Assembly (NCBI GenBank): GCA_922989275.2
Contig: OV277866.1
Coordinates: 29,901,246 to 29,965,245, forward strand
Direction: 5' to 3'
Length of the DNA: 64,000 bases
Source of the DNA: Gari tellinella
Lineage: Eukaryota > Mollusca > Bivalvia > Cardiida > Psammobiidae
In this document: piece after piece, positions 21,433 through 31,379 of the stretch
Layout of the letters: each line of letters opens with the position of its first letter
How positions within the stretch are numbered: the first letter of the stretch is position 1
Notes under the pieces: generated by a model
What the model was told of the DNA's origin: nothing
Seen by the model: the letters and a program-made list of their open reading frames with translations, nothing else
Databases searched by the model: none
Translations under genes and position numbers: made by a program

Positions 21433-21863
21433 AGAAAACACTAATACTAACTCCTAATATACCGCTTGGTAGCTATCAACCAAACTGCACAACAATTTTT
21501 CTAGGGTCATGATTAATTTGGCGCCGAAAAGGTTAACAGACCATCGCTCATTATCGCCATCGTTTTCGTCTGCCGGTTTTGTTTTTGATATGCAAGCTTG
21601 CCTTCTGTCATTTCCAACAGTTTAAAATAGTTTCTTGTAGGTAAAGGGAGATAACTCGTACCAAGTTAAAAGTTACAAGTTTTGTTCTTGTTATGGCCCA
21701 TATGGGTATGTATAATAGTAATATAACATATTGAGAATTACAGTTAGGATAGATCTGATATAGTGCAAATTAGTGAAGTATCAATTTGTAATGAATTTGT
21801 ATCATTAAACGAAATATCATATTGTATATTGAGGATAAGAACACTTCAATAGCAATCAATAGA
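21433..21863. other. No gene recognised
   Basis: AT-rich sequence between R4 and the family C MITE, with no recognisable coding frame or repeat. Confidence 0.4.
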
Positions 21864-22060
21864 TACAGTCGAACTTCAATATCTCGAAATCGCTTAACTC
21901 GAACTATCCGATATGTCAACAAATGGAATTCATTATTTCATGCTCGTTTATGTCGAACATACCCGTATTTCAAAGTCAAATCGTGGCTAAGCCACGTTTT
22001 CACTTTGACATACGGGTATGTTGGACTTAACCAAATTCGATATATCGAAGTTCGACTGTT
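21864..22060. mobile_element. Family C MITE (CAGTCGAACTTC ends) with its own hairpin
   Basis: TACAGTCGAACTTCAATAT at the left and CGAAGTTCGACTGT at the right are inverted. The inner hairpin CATACCCGTATTTCAAAG...CATACGGGTATG (about 21957-22022) centres on GTGGCTAAGCCAC. Fragments of the same family lie at about 26962-26993 and 27775-27855. Mariner-like ends. Confidence 0.75.
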
Positions 22061-22209
22061 TTTAAAGGTGTAACTTTTCTGTATGCAAACTGAATAGACG
22101 TGGGTCAGAGCTGACTGATCCGTTCCCAATCAGGCTATATCAGGTGTCACTATGAGGTAAAATCTTATGAAGTGTGAAAAGAATCCGACACCAGTCTTCC
22201 CCCAGATCA

Positions 22210-22451
22210 TGAACCCTAGTCACTCATATAAACGTCATTTGCAAACAGTTTACCTGAGAGGACTACACTTGTCCTATGCAAACAGTGTAGACCCTGGTCA
22301 GAGGCGTCCTTAAGGAGCACTCTGATCAGGGTCTACACTATTTGTCATTTTGACATGTATTGTAAAAATCAACCCTTAAAAGTAAAAAATGGACTTGACT
22401 AAATTGAAAACTAGAATTGTCACTTTTAGGTTTCAGGGAATAAAGGGTTAA
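22210..22451. mobile_element. TTAACCC-type MITE with GTGTAGACCCTG hairpin
   Basis: AACCCTAGTCACTC at the left and AAAGGGTTAA at the right (TTAA 22448-22451). The core pairs CAGTGTAGACCCTGGTCAGAG with CTCTGATCAGGGTCTACAC (about 22279-22340), an H1-like fold with different arm sequence. Confidence 0.6.
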
Positions 22452-23097
22452 ATGAGAAACAAACAGTTGCAATTCATACCATGAAAAAGAAACGCGGACA
22501 TTATGTAAAAGAATGTATTTTTTATGAGACACTAGTTTGGATCCAGACTTTGTTTATTAATAAAAATTTAGAGTAGGCATATACCTTATATTTGCTGAAA
22601 ACTACAAATAGAAAGTTCCGCTTTGAAATAAAACCCCACAACATCCTTGGAGAAATCTCTGTGACACACTTTCACATTTCAAGACTAACCCAATTGTTTA
22701 ACCTGGCAATGTGGATTGTTCACAAGATTGTTCTGTTTCTATGATATTGATGCACGTGACAAACATGTAATGTGCAAAGATAGTGTAACACACATGTATA
22801 TCGGACAAACTAGTCTTAAAAACTGATATAAAAGTATAAACAACCGCTTACATGTAACACATAAAATAGCATTATGATATGTCCAGTCTTCAAGACCACT
22901 TTATAACATTTCATATATGAAATAGTCTCCGAAATAAGTCTAATACATCTGATTTATATACAAGTAACAATATTAACAGCAATATTAAAATCAGATAATT
23001 ATCCGTGTTACCGTCTTCAAAATTAGTTAAACACACATATACGATTTTCAGTCTTGTCAAACTGACTGTTTCAACAACCAGGTTAATGTAAACATAA
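22452..23097. other. No gene recognised
   Basis: AT-rich, no convincing coding frame. The open frame on the minus strand that enters from 23342 is driven by the MITE at 23098. Confidence 0.4.
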
Positions 23098-23346
23098 TAC
23101 AGTGGGGAATCTGTTATTCTTTCCCGTTTAAACGAAACGAAACGCAAACCCAAAACGCTAAAACGTAGAAAAGTGCAACTTTTGGACAATGCTGATAATT
23201 CATGTTTATCTTGGTGGCAAACAGTTTGGAGCCTGATCAGACGCCGGGTTACCCGGGTCTGATCTTGCTCCGAACTGTTTGCAACAGAAATAATAGTTTT
23301 AGCGTTAACGCGTTTATTGGGAAAGAATAACGTTTTCTCCACTGTA
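23098..23346. mobile_element. Family A MITE with H1 core
   Basis: TACAGTGGGGAATC at the left and GTTTTCTCCACTGTA at the right; TA at both ends. The H1 hairpin at about 23218-23284 centres on GGGTTACCC and one arm has lost a base pair. Confidence 0.85.
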
Positions 23347-23750
23347 TTACCTGTTGGCGATGCGATATAGGCGACGTATTCAGCTCGTGATGTTTTTGAC
23401 GGAAACCGCCGATATTACGAGCGTCTTAGAGCGATTTCACTTGGAAATATAGTTCGGACCTTTAGTCAGGCAAAAAATATCGGTCGGCGCATGTTCATTA
23501 AAGCCGGTGTAACGAAGTATTTTGACCCCCATCGAAAAATGGCCCCCGGTCAAAATTCGACGACGTAGAATGACCCCCGGTCATTTTTCGATATCGTACA
23601 ATGACCCCCCGGTCATAATTCGACGTCGAAATTTGACCCCTGGGTCATAGTACTATGACTCCCCTCATGAAGTGTTTTGACCCCTCCTGAAATATATCGA
23701 CCCCCATCGAAAAATGACCCCACCCCTCTTTAGCAATTAACAGACACAGT

Positions 23751-24008
23751 TTAACCCATTGGACCCTTGCGACGAGTATATTAGTCATTTACAAACAGTC
23801 TACCTAGCAATAGTACATTTGTCCTTTGTAAACCGTGTAGACCCAGATCAGACTAATCCCAAAGGAGCTCTCTGATATGTTTGCAATATATGTAAGTTTT
23901 GGTTTTGAAATATATTGTATAAAACAACTCTAGCTAGTCAAAAGTTGACTTGACATAACTAGAAAAAATTGCATTGTCCACTTGAAGTTTCAGGTGTGAA
24001 TAAGTTAA
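23751..24008. mobile_element. TTAACCC-type MITE, H1-related
   Basis: TTAACCCATTGGACCC at 23751 and GTGAATAAGTTAA ending at 24008. The interior has CAAACAGTCTACC, TTTGTCCTTTG and GTAGACCCAGATCAGAC, in the same order as the element at 22210. The right hairpin arm is degraded. Confidence 0.6.
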
Positions 24009-24274
24009 AAGATATATAAAATTTAGATGATAAACAAGTCAAATTTCAGACTTATGATAAGCGCGCCATGGAAACGTACAGTATACTAGGCTAAATGCTG
24101 TTCCCGATGGGTTACGTTAACCTTGTGCCTATCTGTTGGATATACTGATGGTAGGGAAACAAGGTGTCTGCGGGTATGTGGTATAATTCGTGGACAGCTT
24201 ATTTACAAATAAGTTAAGGTAGTAATTCAGTCATGGAGTATGCAGGCCGGTGGGGCGGGAACAGGCATGGTGTG

Positions 24275-24445
24275 AATTACTTGAGAAAGTTATACATTAC
24301 ATTACAAGTGTCACCAATTACATTGCTAAAGAGTGTATTATATTACAATTATTATTACGTTTACATTTGTAATGTATTAAATTACAAGTACGTTGGCAAA
24401 GTAATGCATTACATCACACATTACATTTTGATAACAGTCAAAAAC
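24275..24445. repeat. ATTACA-rich low-complexity stretch
   Basis: Repeated TACATTACA and its complement TGTAATGTA, including AAGTAATGCATTACATCAC. Both orientations are present, so the stretch can fold on itself. Non-coding. Confidence 0.7.
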
Positions 24446-24642
24446 ATTACTGAAAAATAACTAATAAGCATATCATATATATATCTGATAGGTTATCATT
24501 TACTTGTAAGTTCTTTGTCAACTAAATAATCAAAGATTCTAAACTTAAGAATACATGGATGCAAGTTTACAGTTTGAAAAGTCACAGCCTTTTTATAGTG
24601 CCCACTGGGTAAGGAAGTATACTTTTGTAAGCAAGTGAGCTC

Positions 24643-24883
24643 TTAACCCTTTCCTCCACAGTAGCGCCTCAGGCCGCCTGCACCTACATCTGCAAATAAG
24701 ATTAAGATAATAAAATCCAATAATAGTTTTAATTACAGGCGTCAGCTAACAACAAAATGAGTGTAAAGCAGAAAGCATACATGAGCTTTCTGCATAAAAT
24801 TCATATTGCTGTATGCATTGTCCTGCCTTAATCACAGTTAAACGTAGCTAATTTGCAAGCTTGCCTATGGAGCAAAGGGTAAA
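24643..24883. mobile_element. Diverged TTAACCC-type MITE with H2-like core
   Basis: TTAACCCTTTCCTCC at the left and GAGCAAAGGGTAAA at the right. The core holds GTAAAGCAGAAAGC and GCTTTCTGC (about 24762-24795). Confidence 0.6.
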
Positions 24884-25434
24884 TACAGACCAAAAGTTTT
24901 GTACAAAGCTCTTTGAAGTGCTTTCTACATATTAAACCTGTAATATGAAATGGCATGTCTTTTTGCCTGTATACTTCTTAATTGAATTACTGCTAATTAC
25001 CAAGACAAAATGTATAAATGTTACTGTTGGACATAACATCATTAAAGTTTCAAATACATTGTCTGTTAGATGCATTATGTCAGACCTGATTATTTAACCC
25101 TTTACTCCTTAGCCTGTTTCTATTCTTGAAGATATGTGACAATTTATTGAGCGTAGTTTACAGTCCATCAGTGGTACTCTATACCAATAAACATTACGTG
25201 AACGAGTACAAATATGTATCCCCCTTTTAAAGAACATGTATTTGTAATATTTACATCGGTTCCAATGACATTCATCATCTAACAATGTGTCGCAACAGAA
25301 ACATTGCGGCGTGTGACTATGAAAATTGATTAGATTATTGACAGTATATTGTACAACATAGAAGCATCCAATGATTTAGGTAATTAGCAATCTGATATGA
25401 ATTTACCCTCAGGGAGCTGATCGCAACCATGGCG
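24884..25434. other. No gene recognised
   Basis: AT-rich sequence inside the foldback element; no recognisable coding frame. A degraded TTAACCC-like fragment (AACCCTTTACTCC, about 25096) may be present. Confidence 0.4.
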
Positions 25435-25795
25435 GGGTTATTCTACGACATTGAAAAATGACAATGGGTCTTATTTTGACATCAAATACGGTAATTGCCA
25501 TATCGGGGCAGGGGTGGCATTCTATGAAATAGAATGATATTAGGGGGTCATTCTACGACATCGAATAATTACCGGGGGTCATTCTGCGACATCGAATAAT
25601 GACCGGGGAGTCATTCTACGACATCGAATAATGACCGGGGGTCATTCTACGACATCGAATAATGACCGGGGGTCATTCTACGACATCGAATAATGACCGG
25701 CGAGTCAAACTATGATATCGAATAATGGCCGAGGTGTCAAAATACGAGCTAGAATATTGACCGGAGTCTTTCTACGACACTGAATGGTGTTATGT
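25435..25795. repeat. Minisatellite, ~32-bp unit GGGGTCATTCTACGACAT...
   Basis: About ten units, each with CATTCTACGACATCGAATAA and TGACCGGGGG. The best-preserved units are at 25550-25700. It has the same composition and orientation as the right arm array at 26637. Confidence 0.9.
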
Positions 25796-25838
25796 GCAAT
25801 GAGGCAACATAACACAGCTTCCGATTTTGATCGCTTTT

Positions 25839-25870
25839 TGTTTGCTTGTTTGTTTGTTTGTTTGCTTGTT
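25839..25870. repeat. TTTG/CTTG microsatellite
   Basis: About eight TTTG units with C substitutions. Confidence 0.9.
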
Positions 25871-26043
25871 GTTTAGTAAATGCAATTAACTTTACACTCA
25901 ACATGGTAAACTATAAACGCACAACATAGCAAGTGTTGACAAAAGACACAAAAGCCCACTCAAAACAACCGACCTGCATTCTTCTTATTTCTTGACAAAA
26001 GGGATAAGTTCCGACAAATCAAAACATCCTCTATGAAAATATG

Positions 26044-26286
26044 TTAAGGCATTACCTAATAAATACGAATTTTACGCCTTTGATCTTTTTATTCCTCTAC
26101 TGGAGATAAAAGATCAAATTTATACAGTCATGGATATATACCATAAGAAAATAGTTTCTATATCCTAGCAAAGTGTACATTAAAGCAGGTTGAAGTAAAG
26201 CAGAATGCGCAATCTGCTTTACTTTTAACCTGCTCTAAGTGGTCATCTGTCTTTAAAGCTAGAAAAAGGCTGTGGGGTAGTTGGTT
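26044..26286. mobile_element. Diverged TTAA MITE with short H2 core
   Basis: TTAAGGCATTACC at 26044 and GGGGTAGTTGGTTAA ending at 26286. TTATTCCTCTACTGGAG and a shortened H2 hairpin (about 26172-26240) follow the family order. Confidence 0.6.
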
Positions 26287-26994
26287 AAACCAAAGAAACC
26301 GCGGCAAGATAGGAAGATTTCTTGGAATGAATGTCAATACGAGCGTATTGTAAATTCTGATCATACGCTTTCTCGGAGACGTGGTGCATGTGTGATTGGG
26401 GTTTACTCAGCCTGCTACGTCGAAATGAAATCAATAATCGAACAAGAGTAATTGGTAGATCGTAAATGTATACTTGTAAAAGGGTAAACGGTTCTGGGTT
26501 CGATGCCCATAAGGTTGTCCATTGATAGGCAGACACACTTACAATTCAATCAATATAATTTATTCACTCAAAACCTATTAGGTTTAAAACAACTTTAACA
26601 TATGCAAAACTGACTTTAAACAAAATATCAAGGATTTTTGAAGGGGGACATATTTCGACAGGGGGGTCATAATTCGACGATGGGGGGTCATAATTCGACG
26701 ATGGGAGGTCATTCTACGACGTCGAATTTTGACCGGGGGGTCACTTTTCGATGGGGGTCAAAATACTTCGTTACACCGGCCCTACCTGTTCGTCTACGAG
26801 CGCTGCATGGCGCTGGGCGCCAAATGACGTCATTTGCCATGGCGTTAAGTACTGTAAACGACGTCAAGTTTTGGCGGAAAATACATATGGCGGAGAGACA
26901 AAAAACTACGGATTCAGTTCACTTAAAAGGGTTTTAAAGTGTTTATGTGATAAATAGGATAAACAGTCGAACCTCGGTATCTCGAATTCGAGTA

Positions 26995-27303
26995 GGTGTT
27001 GTTCGGAGGGAGTTGTAATAGGGATAGAAAATGAAGAGTTTGCTTACATTTGCAAACAGCTTGAATCCAGAACAGACGCCGCGTTACGCAACGTCCGATC
27101 TGTATTTAAGCTGTTTGTCACTCGTCATTATATTTATTCTATCAAAATATTTACTTATATGTAACTTAAAGAAGAAAACAGCAGACGATATTGCAGCAGT
27201 GAAATCGTTAGACAATAAGACGATAATGTCAGACATTATTGTTTTGTTTAGGGAACTGCGACAAGGGTCGTAAGGAGGGAGTCGTTGTTAGGAGGGAACA
27301 CTG
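26995..27303. mobile_element. Family B MITE with H1 core, left end truncated
   Basis: GTGTTGTTCGGAGGGAGT at the left; an H1-like hairpin at about 27053-27122 (GAATCCAGAACAGACGCCG); CACTCGTCATTATATTTATTC; and GGGAGTCGTTGTTAGGAGGG near the right end, all in family B order. A family C left end (CAGTCGAACCTCGG, 26966) abuts it. Confidence 0.65.
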
Positions 27304-27517
27304 ATTTTACCAAGTATGGTAAAGTTTTAAATATTAAGAGGTAATCGGTATAACTTATATACTTAGGATTGATTTGATGAACTATACATGGACTGCAAAA
27401 AAACAAACAGGGACGAATGAAGACCATGTAAAGATGAACCCCTGATCAGGATCTACACTGTTTGTATAAGGCATGGGCTACTATTAATCAAAGTATATAG
27501 TTTATTAATTACACTGA

Positions 27518-27757
27518 TACAGTGGAGAATCTGTTATTCTTTCCCGTTTAAACGCAAACGCAAAGTACTAAAACGTAGAAAAGAACAATTTTGGGACAAT
27601 TCTGGTAACTCATGTTTATATTGGTGGCAAACAGTTTGGAGCCAGATCAGACGCCGGGTTACCCGGCGTCTGATCTGGCTCCAAACTGTTTGTAAAAGAA
27701 AAAATAGTTTTTGCGTAAACGCGTTTATCGGGAAAGAATAACAGATTCTCCACTGTA
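27518..27757. mobile_element. Family A MITE with perfect H1 core
   Basis: TACAGTGGAGAATC at the left and GATTCTCCACTGTA at the right. The H1 hairpin (about 27625-27693) is perfect: GAGCCAGATCAGACGCCGGG and its complement. Confidence 0.88.
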
Positions 27758-27907
27758 TATACTCCTTTCTAGTGTAAAGTCGAATTTACCCGTATTTTGA
27801 AATTGAAACTTAGGCACGTTTTAACTTTTCAATAAAGGTAAGTTCGATTGAACACATCCTGAATGATTCTGTCATAATCTTAAGGTTATATACGGATCTA
27901 TTAAGAC

Positions 27908-28167
27908 TTAACCCTGTAAACCATAGACTGTTTTAAGCTTCAAAGACAGGTGATCTATGAAAGCAAGTTGAAAGTAAAGCAGAATGCGCCTTTAGGCGCA
28001 TTCTTCTTTACTGCCAATATTCTTTAAGCTACTATCTGTTAGTACATGTATATAGAAACTATTTCTTAATTTATGGTGCATATTCATAAGTCAATACTGT
28101 ATAAAGGGGAGTCATTTTCTTCCATGGACATGCATAAAATGGTGTATTTATGGGTTCATGGGTTTAA
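27908..28167. mobile_element. TTAACCC-type MITE with H2 core
   Basis: TTAACCCTGTAAACC at 27908 and GGGTTCATGGGTTTAA ending at 28167. The H2 hairpin is at about 27960-28028. Its right TTAA is also the left TTAA of the next element. Confidence 0.75.
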
Positions 28168-28396
28168 CCCTTTCCCCAATAGAAGCGCCTTTTAGCGAAT
28201 TTGATTTATTCCTCCGCCGAAGAAAATAGTTCCAATTTAATCAATCATGAATATATATTATACTGATTTTTTTCTATATTCTAGCACATGATAGCTTAAA
28301 GCAGGCTGAAAGTTAAGCAGAATGCTTTACTTTCAGCCTGCATTAAGTGGTCACATATCTTCAATCCTAGAAATAGGCTATCAGGTAAAGGGTTAA
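28164..28396. mobile_element. TTAACCC-type MITE with shortened H2 core
   Basis: TTAACCCTTTCCCC at 28164 and GGTAAAGGGTTAA ending at 28396. The hairpin (about 28294-28347) has lost its GCGC tip and most of one arm's end. Confidence 0.8.
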
Positions 28397-28601
28397 GTGT
28401 GTTCTACAGTTATCAAATGAAAGGGATTGGAATACATGTACAAGTAAAACGGCGTAAAACAAGATCTTGCCACTGGATCACATCCTTGAAATAAATCAAC
28501 ACTATATTCAGTTTCCTTTCTTATATAGACCACGTCATGAGATGAATAGTGCATTGTTATCAATGTAGATCAAGATCATTTGGTTGCATTGGAAATGTAA
28601 A

Positions 28602-28811
28602 TACAGTAAACCTTTCCATTACGACCGGTAAAAAGAAACCCAATTGACTGTATGAAGAAAAAAAGGCAGCTTAAAGCATGGTGACAGTTTAACAGAAAGT
28701 TTAAGCCCTTAGGGGCTTTCTGTTTTACTGTCACCTTACTTTAAGCAGCCACCTGCCTTAAACACTGTCTAATAACCAATATTTGGTGGTCGTTTTGAGA
28801 GGTATTATTGA
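28602..28811. mobile_element. TA-type MITE with H3 hairpin
   Basis: TACAGTAAACCTTTCC and ATTACGACCGG at the left are related to GGTGGTCGTTTTGAGAGG at the right. The H3 hairpin (about 28670-28745) pairs GGTGACAGTTTAACAGAAAG with CTTTCTGTTTTACTGTCACC around CCCTTAGGGG. It lies just beyond the 3' end of the secreted-peptide gene. Confidence 0.7.
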
Positions 28812-28896
28812 TTCTGCTCTGCTTCTGTATTAATATTGATCTACAATATCTGTACGTAGCGACCTTCGTTTTCTCTCATGGTGGTCCACATTTTAC

Positions 28897-28902
28897 TTTA
28901 TT
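28897..28902 (-). promoter_or_regulatory. Candidate polyadenylation signal (AATAAA) of the secreted-peptide gene
   Basis: AATAAA on the minus strand, 130 bp after the stop codon at 29032. The position suits a short 3' UTR; the hexamer is common in AT-rich DNA, so support is moderate. Confidence 0.4.
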
Positions 28903-29031
28903 ATCATCATTTTCACATTTTTTTTATGTAAGATAAACTAAAAACCATCTCAATTTGATTTCTGGTCAGAGAATAAAAACTGTGTGTGTTTTAAAGAATT
29001 GTAGGTCTAGTTTCCTAGAACGCCGCACATT

Positions 29032-29283
29032 CTAGCATGTTCCAAGAGAACAGGGGAACGTCTCCCCATGATTGTCCTCCAAGCTGCATTGCCGGAGCCA
29101 CCATCGATTTCTACCACAGCGTACTATAGTTCCGGCCAAGCACTCTCCGTACGGATGGACTTTAGCAGCGTCGCAGAGATAGCCCCTTCCTGAGTCGATA
29201 TTATAAAAGTGCATGTCCCCTAAACAACTGTCAATCGTAAACACAACAACCAGGAGGAGGATAATCGCAGATATTGACTTCAT
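29032..29283 (-). CDS. Small secreted six-cysteine peptide precursor, 83 aa
   Basis: The frame opens with MKSISAIILLLVVVFTIDS, a basic N-terminus and a hydrophobic run with likely cleavage after SCLG or thereabouts: a classical signal peptide. The mature part (~60 aa) has six cysteines spaced C-x10-C-x7-C-x9-C-x11-C-x4-C, the last being the final residue. It includes RCGRNRWWLRQC, a basic-aromatic patch. It would be secreted and disulphide-bonded. Antimicrobial peptide, matrix component, toxin-like or protease-inhibitor roles are all possible, and I recognise no family. A splice acceptor lies directly before the ATG and a polyA signal after the stop, which supports a coding terminal exon. It is the only ORF in the window that looks like an intact host gene. 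Confidence 0.65.
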   Translation of the reverse strand: MKSISAIILLLVVVFTIDSCLGDMHFYNIDSGRGYLCDAAKVHPYGECLAGTIVRCGRNRWWLRQCSLEDNHGETFPCSLGTC

Positions 29284-29306
29284 CCTGAAATTGTAACAAT
29301 TAAGGT
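29284..29306 (-). promoter_or_regulatory. Candidate 3' splice site one base upstream of the start codon
   Basis: On the minus strand TTGTTACAATTTCAG precedes G-ATG: a pyrimidine-biased tract, CAG, then one exon base before the start codon. This suggests an intron in the 5' UTR, with the upstream exon and promoter further right, beyond or within the MITE cluster at 29334-29876. Confidence 0.45.
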
Positions 29307-29333
29307 AATTTTAATAAAGAAATTATAAATCCA

Positions 29334-29646
29334 TACCAGTGTTTTATCGTGCATCTTAACCCTTTCCCCCCATAGAAGGGCCTTTTAGCAAATATGATTT
29401 ATTCCTCCGCTGAAGAAAATAGTTCCAATTTAATCAGTCATGAATCTATATCATAGGGAATATTTTCTACATTCTAGGACATGATAGCTTAAAGCAGGCT
29501 GAAAGTAAAGCAGAATGCGCTTTAAGGCGCATTCTGCTTTACTGTCAGCTTGCTTTAATTAATCACCTATTTTCAATACTAGAAATAGGCTATCAGGTAA
29601 AGGGTTAACTCCTATCCGTGTTCTATTGCACGATAAAACACTGGTA
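29334..29646. mobile_element. TA-flanked MITE (TACCAGTGTTTTATCG ends), host of a nested TTAA MITE
   Basis: TACCAGTGTTTTATCGTGCA at the left is the exact inverse complement of the right end (about 29627-29646). Almost all of the interior is the TTAACCC element at 29356-29608, which evidently inserted into it. Confidence 0.75.
29356..29608. mobile_element. TTAACCC-type MITE with H2 core, nested
   Basis: TTAACCCTTTCCCCCC at 29356 and GGTAAAGGGTTAA ending at 29608. The H2 hairpin (about 29488-29559) includes GCGCTTTAAGGCGC at its tip. Closest in sequence to the copy at 28164. Confidence 0.85.
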
Positions 29647-29876
29647 TTAACCCTTTCGCTGCCAAATATTTCGTGAGATTTTACCCTTTCACCGTTTCAT
29701 TGTTGTCTGCTTCATTTTAAAAAGTTAAAAAGATAGGCAGTATAACTGAAGAAATTCTAAAACGAGTGTCAAACAGTTTGGATCTTGATCAGACGCGCGT
29801 AACGCAACGTCCGATCAGGATCCAAACTGTTTGCAAACGCGCTTTTATAAAGCGTCACCGAGAGCGAGAAAGTTAA
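29647..29876. mobile_element. TTAACCC-type MITE with H1 core
   Basis: TTAACCCTTTCGCTGCC at 29647 and GAGAGCGAGAAAGTTAA ending at 29876. The H1 hairpin (about 29764-29836) pairs GGATCTTGATCAGACG with CGTCCGATCAGGATCC. It starts one base after the preceding element's right end. Confidence 0.7.
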
Positions 29877-30226
29877 TTTGCTCAGACGTAACGGCGCTAC
29901 GTTTCTTGGCGTACTAGTCGCATTTTCGAAACCATATCACGTCAAGTTATATTGAGCCATTGCAGAGCGTGTGTGTTTTATTGTGAATTCAAACATTGGT
30001 ATGTTCCTTCTTTGTTTATATAGGGGACGTGTGCGAGATGAGGAATATACTTGTCCTACGCAAAATTTAAGACACAGATCAGAGGGCCCCAATCGGGTTT
30101 GTACTGCCTTTTAAGTTTTTTTCACAGCAATCTATTGTGGTATGGATGATTGGTAAATATACCGTGGTCTTCAATTCTTAGGAGACTATAAGCCTTAAAA
30201 GTATATACAAGGCTGAACGAATTATT

Positions 30227-30269
30227 TAATAGCAACTGATGTGCCTTGAAGGCACATCAGTTGCTATTA
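30227..30269. repeat. Perfect 43-bp hairpin palindrome
   Basis: TAATAGCAACTGATGTGCC on the left; arms of 21 bp around a single central G. Isolated, with no recognisable TIRs outside it. Confidence 0.85.
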
Positions 30270-30295
30270 CATAAATCGCTGTGGCTTGTAAACCC

Positions 30296-31222
30296 CAGTT
30301 AAAACCCCCCAAAAAGTATTAATAACATGCGTAAAAACATGGAAAACAGACAGTGTGTTTGTGAAACAATAAAACCCACAGCCAGTAGCATGGTTGGTAA
30401 TATACAAGTAGGGCACATATCAATGTCAATGTCACAAGGGTTGATAAGTGTGAAAGCCCTATGCCTATTGGACCGTATTGGTCCAAATTGTAGGTCAAAT
30501 GATTTAGTCAAGGTCACAAGGGCAAAACGTTGCCATGGTTAGAAAGTACATGACACTAGCAAGTCACGTGCAAAGTATAAAAAGTACAATACTGAATAGT
30601 GCAAGATTTAAAACCAATTTAGCAAGGTTTTTTTTTATATTTAATTTTGGTGAAGCTTGTCAAATACCAACGTCACAATGTAAACAATAATGGTATGATA
30701 GGAAAGGTTTTTATACAAAGAAGATACATACTAAGCAATAATGAGCACGAAAGTCCTATGACTATTGGTTTAAATGTTATTGACATTTAAAGACGTTTTG
30801 GGAAGAAGGTCAAAAGCCAATGTCACGAAGGAAACCTTTTTTTGCATAGTTTGAAAGGTACGTCTTGACACATATAAATTACATGTAAAGTTTACAAGGG
30901 ACATGGGCAATAGTTGCAGCCCAGGTTAAGGTTTTTGGTAAGCTCTATGCCTATTTGTTCAATATTATAGGCCGGGTTTTAGGCATTTAAAGATTTTTTG
31001 AAAAGAAGGTCAAATGTTAAGGTCACAAGGGCAAAACTATTGGCATAGTTTAAAAAGATATTGACACAAGCAAAACACACACCAGTTATGAAAACCATTT
31101 GTCCAGCAGTGCAATAGTTACATGCAATGTTAAGGTTTTGTGACACATGAATCAGACGGACGAAACGACAGGGTAAAACTATATGGGTATTGCTCCCGAA
31201 TCACACATTATGGGGGCATAAA
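30296..31222. repeat. Diverged tandem repeat of bivalve type
   Basis: Units of ~190-300 bp anchored by CCTATGCCTATTGG-like motifs (about 30460, 30755, 30943) and AAGGTCACAAGGGCAAAAC (about 30508, 31018). It ends in CAGACGGACGAAACGACAGG and ATTATGGGGGCATAA, the usual tail of GGACGGAC/GGGGGCAT repeats in bivalves. Confidence 0.65.
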
Positions 31223-31379
31223 CATTAAGAATAATTAGTTATCTAGATCATGTGAATTCATTTCTATGTTTGATTAACCAAACAAGCGTTATGCGAATCT
31301 GTCAAACATTTACTCGTTATTTCTTGTATCACCTTAACAAATATGAGAGGAATTGATTTGAAAAATTAAAAAAATCTTA

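Larger units (their letters stand above)
23503..26780. mobile_element. Foldback-like element with minisatellite-bearing arms
   Basis: GCCGGTGTAACGAAGTA at 23503 is inverted at 26780 (TACTTCGTTACACCGGC). The arms stay complementary for about 85 bp through TTTTGACCCCCATCGAAAA and CGGTCAAAATTCGACG, then continue as arrays of GACCCCC/TTCGACG units (left to about 23735, right from about 26637). A third array with the same kind of unit lies inside (25435-25795). Between the arms are MITEs and no transposase frame. Arms made of short tandem repeats are the hallmark of Foldback/Galileo-type elements. Confidence 0.65.

Noticed and set aside
22911..23342. 143-codon minus-strand frame
   Set aside because: The N-terminal third is the family A MITE (the same FPNKRVNAKTII-like peptide appears at every copy); the rest is low-complexity.
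26436..26505. tRNA-like sequence (AGTAATTGGTAGA and GGGTTCGATGCC)
   Set aside because: Box B is plausible, but box A is poor and no arms pair; too weak to list as a feature.
26638..26937. 99-codon frame with repeated GGHNSTM
   Set aside because: Translation of the right minisatellite arm of the foldback element.
30299..30542. Overlapping 71-72-codon frames on both strands
   Set aside because: They lie within a diverged tandem repeat and have no recognisable features.
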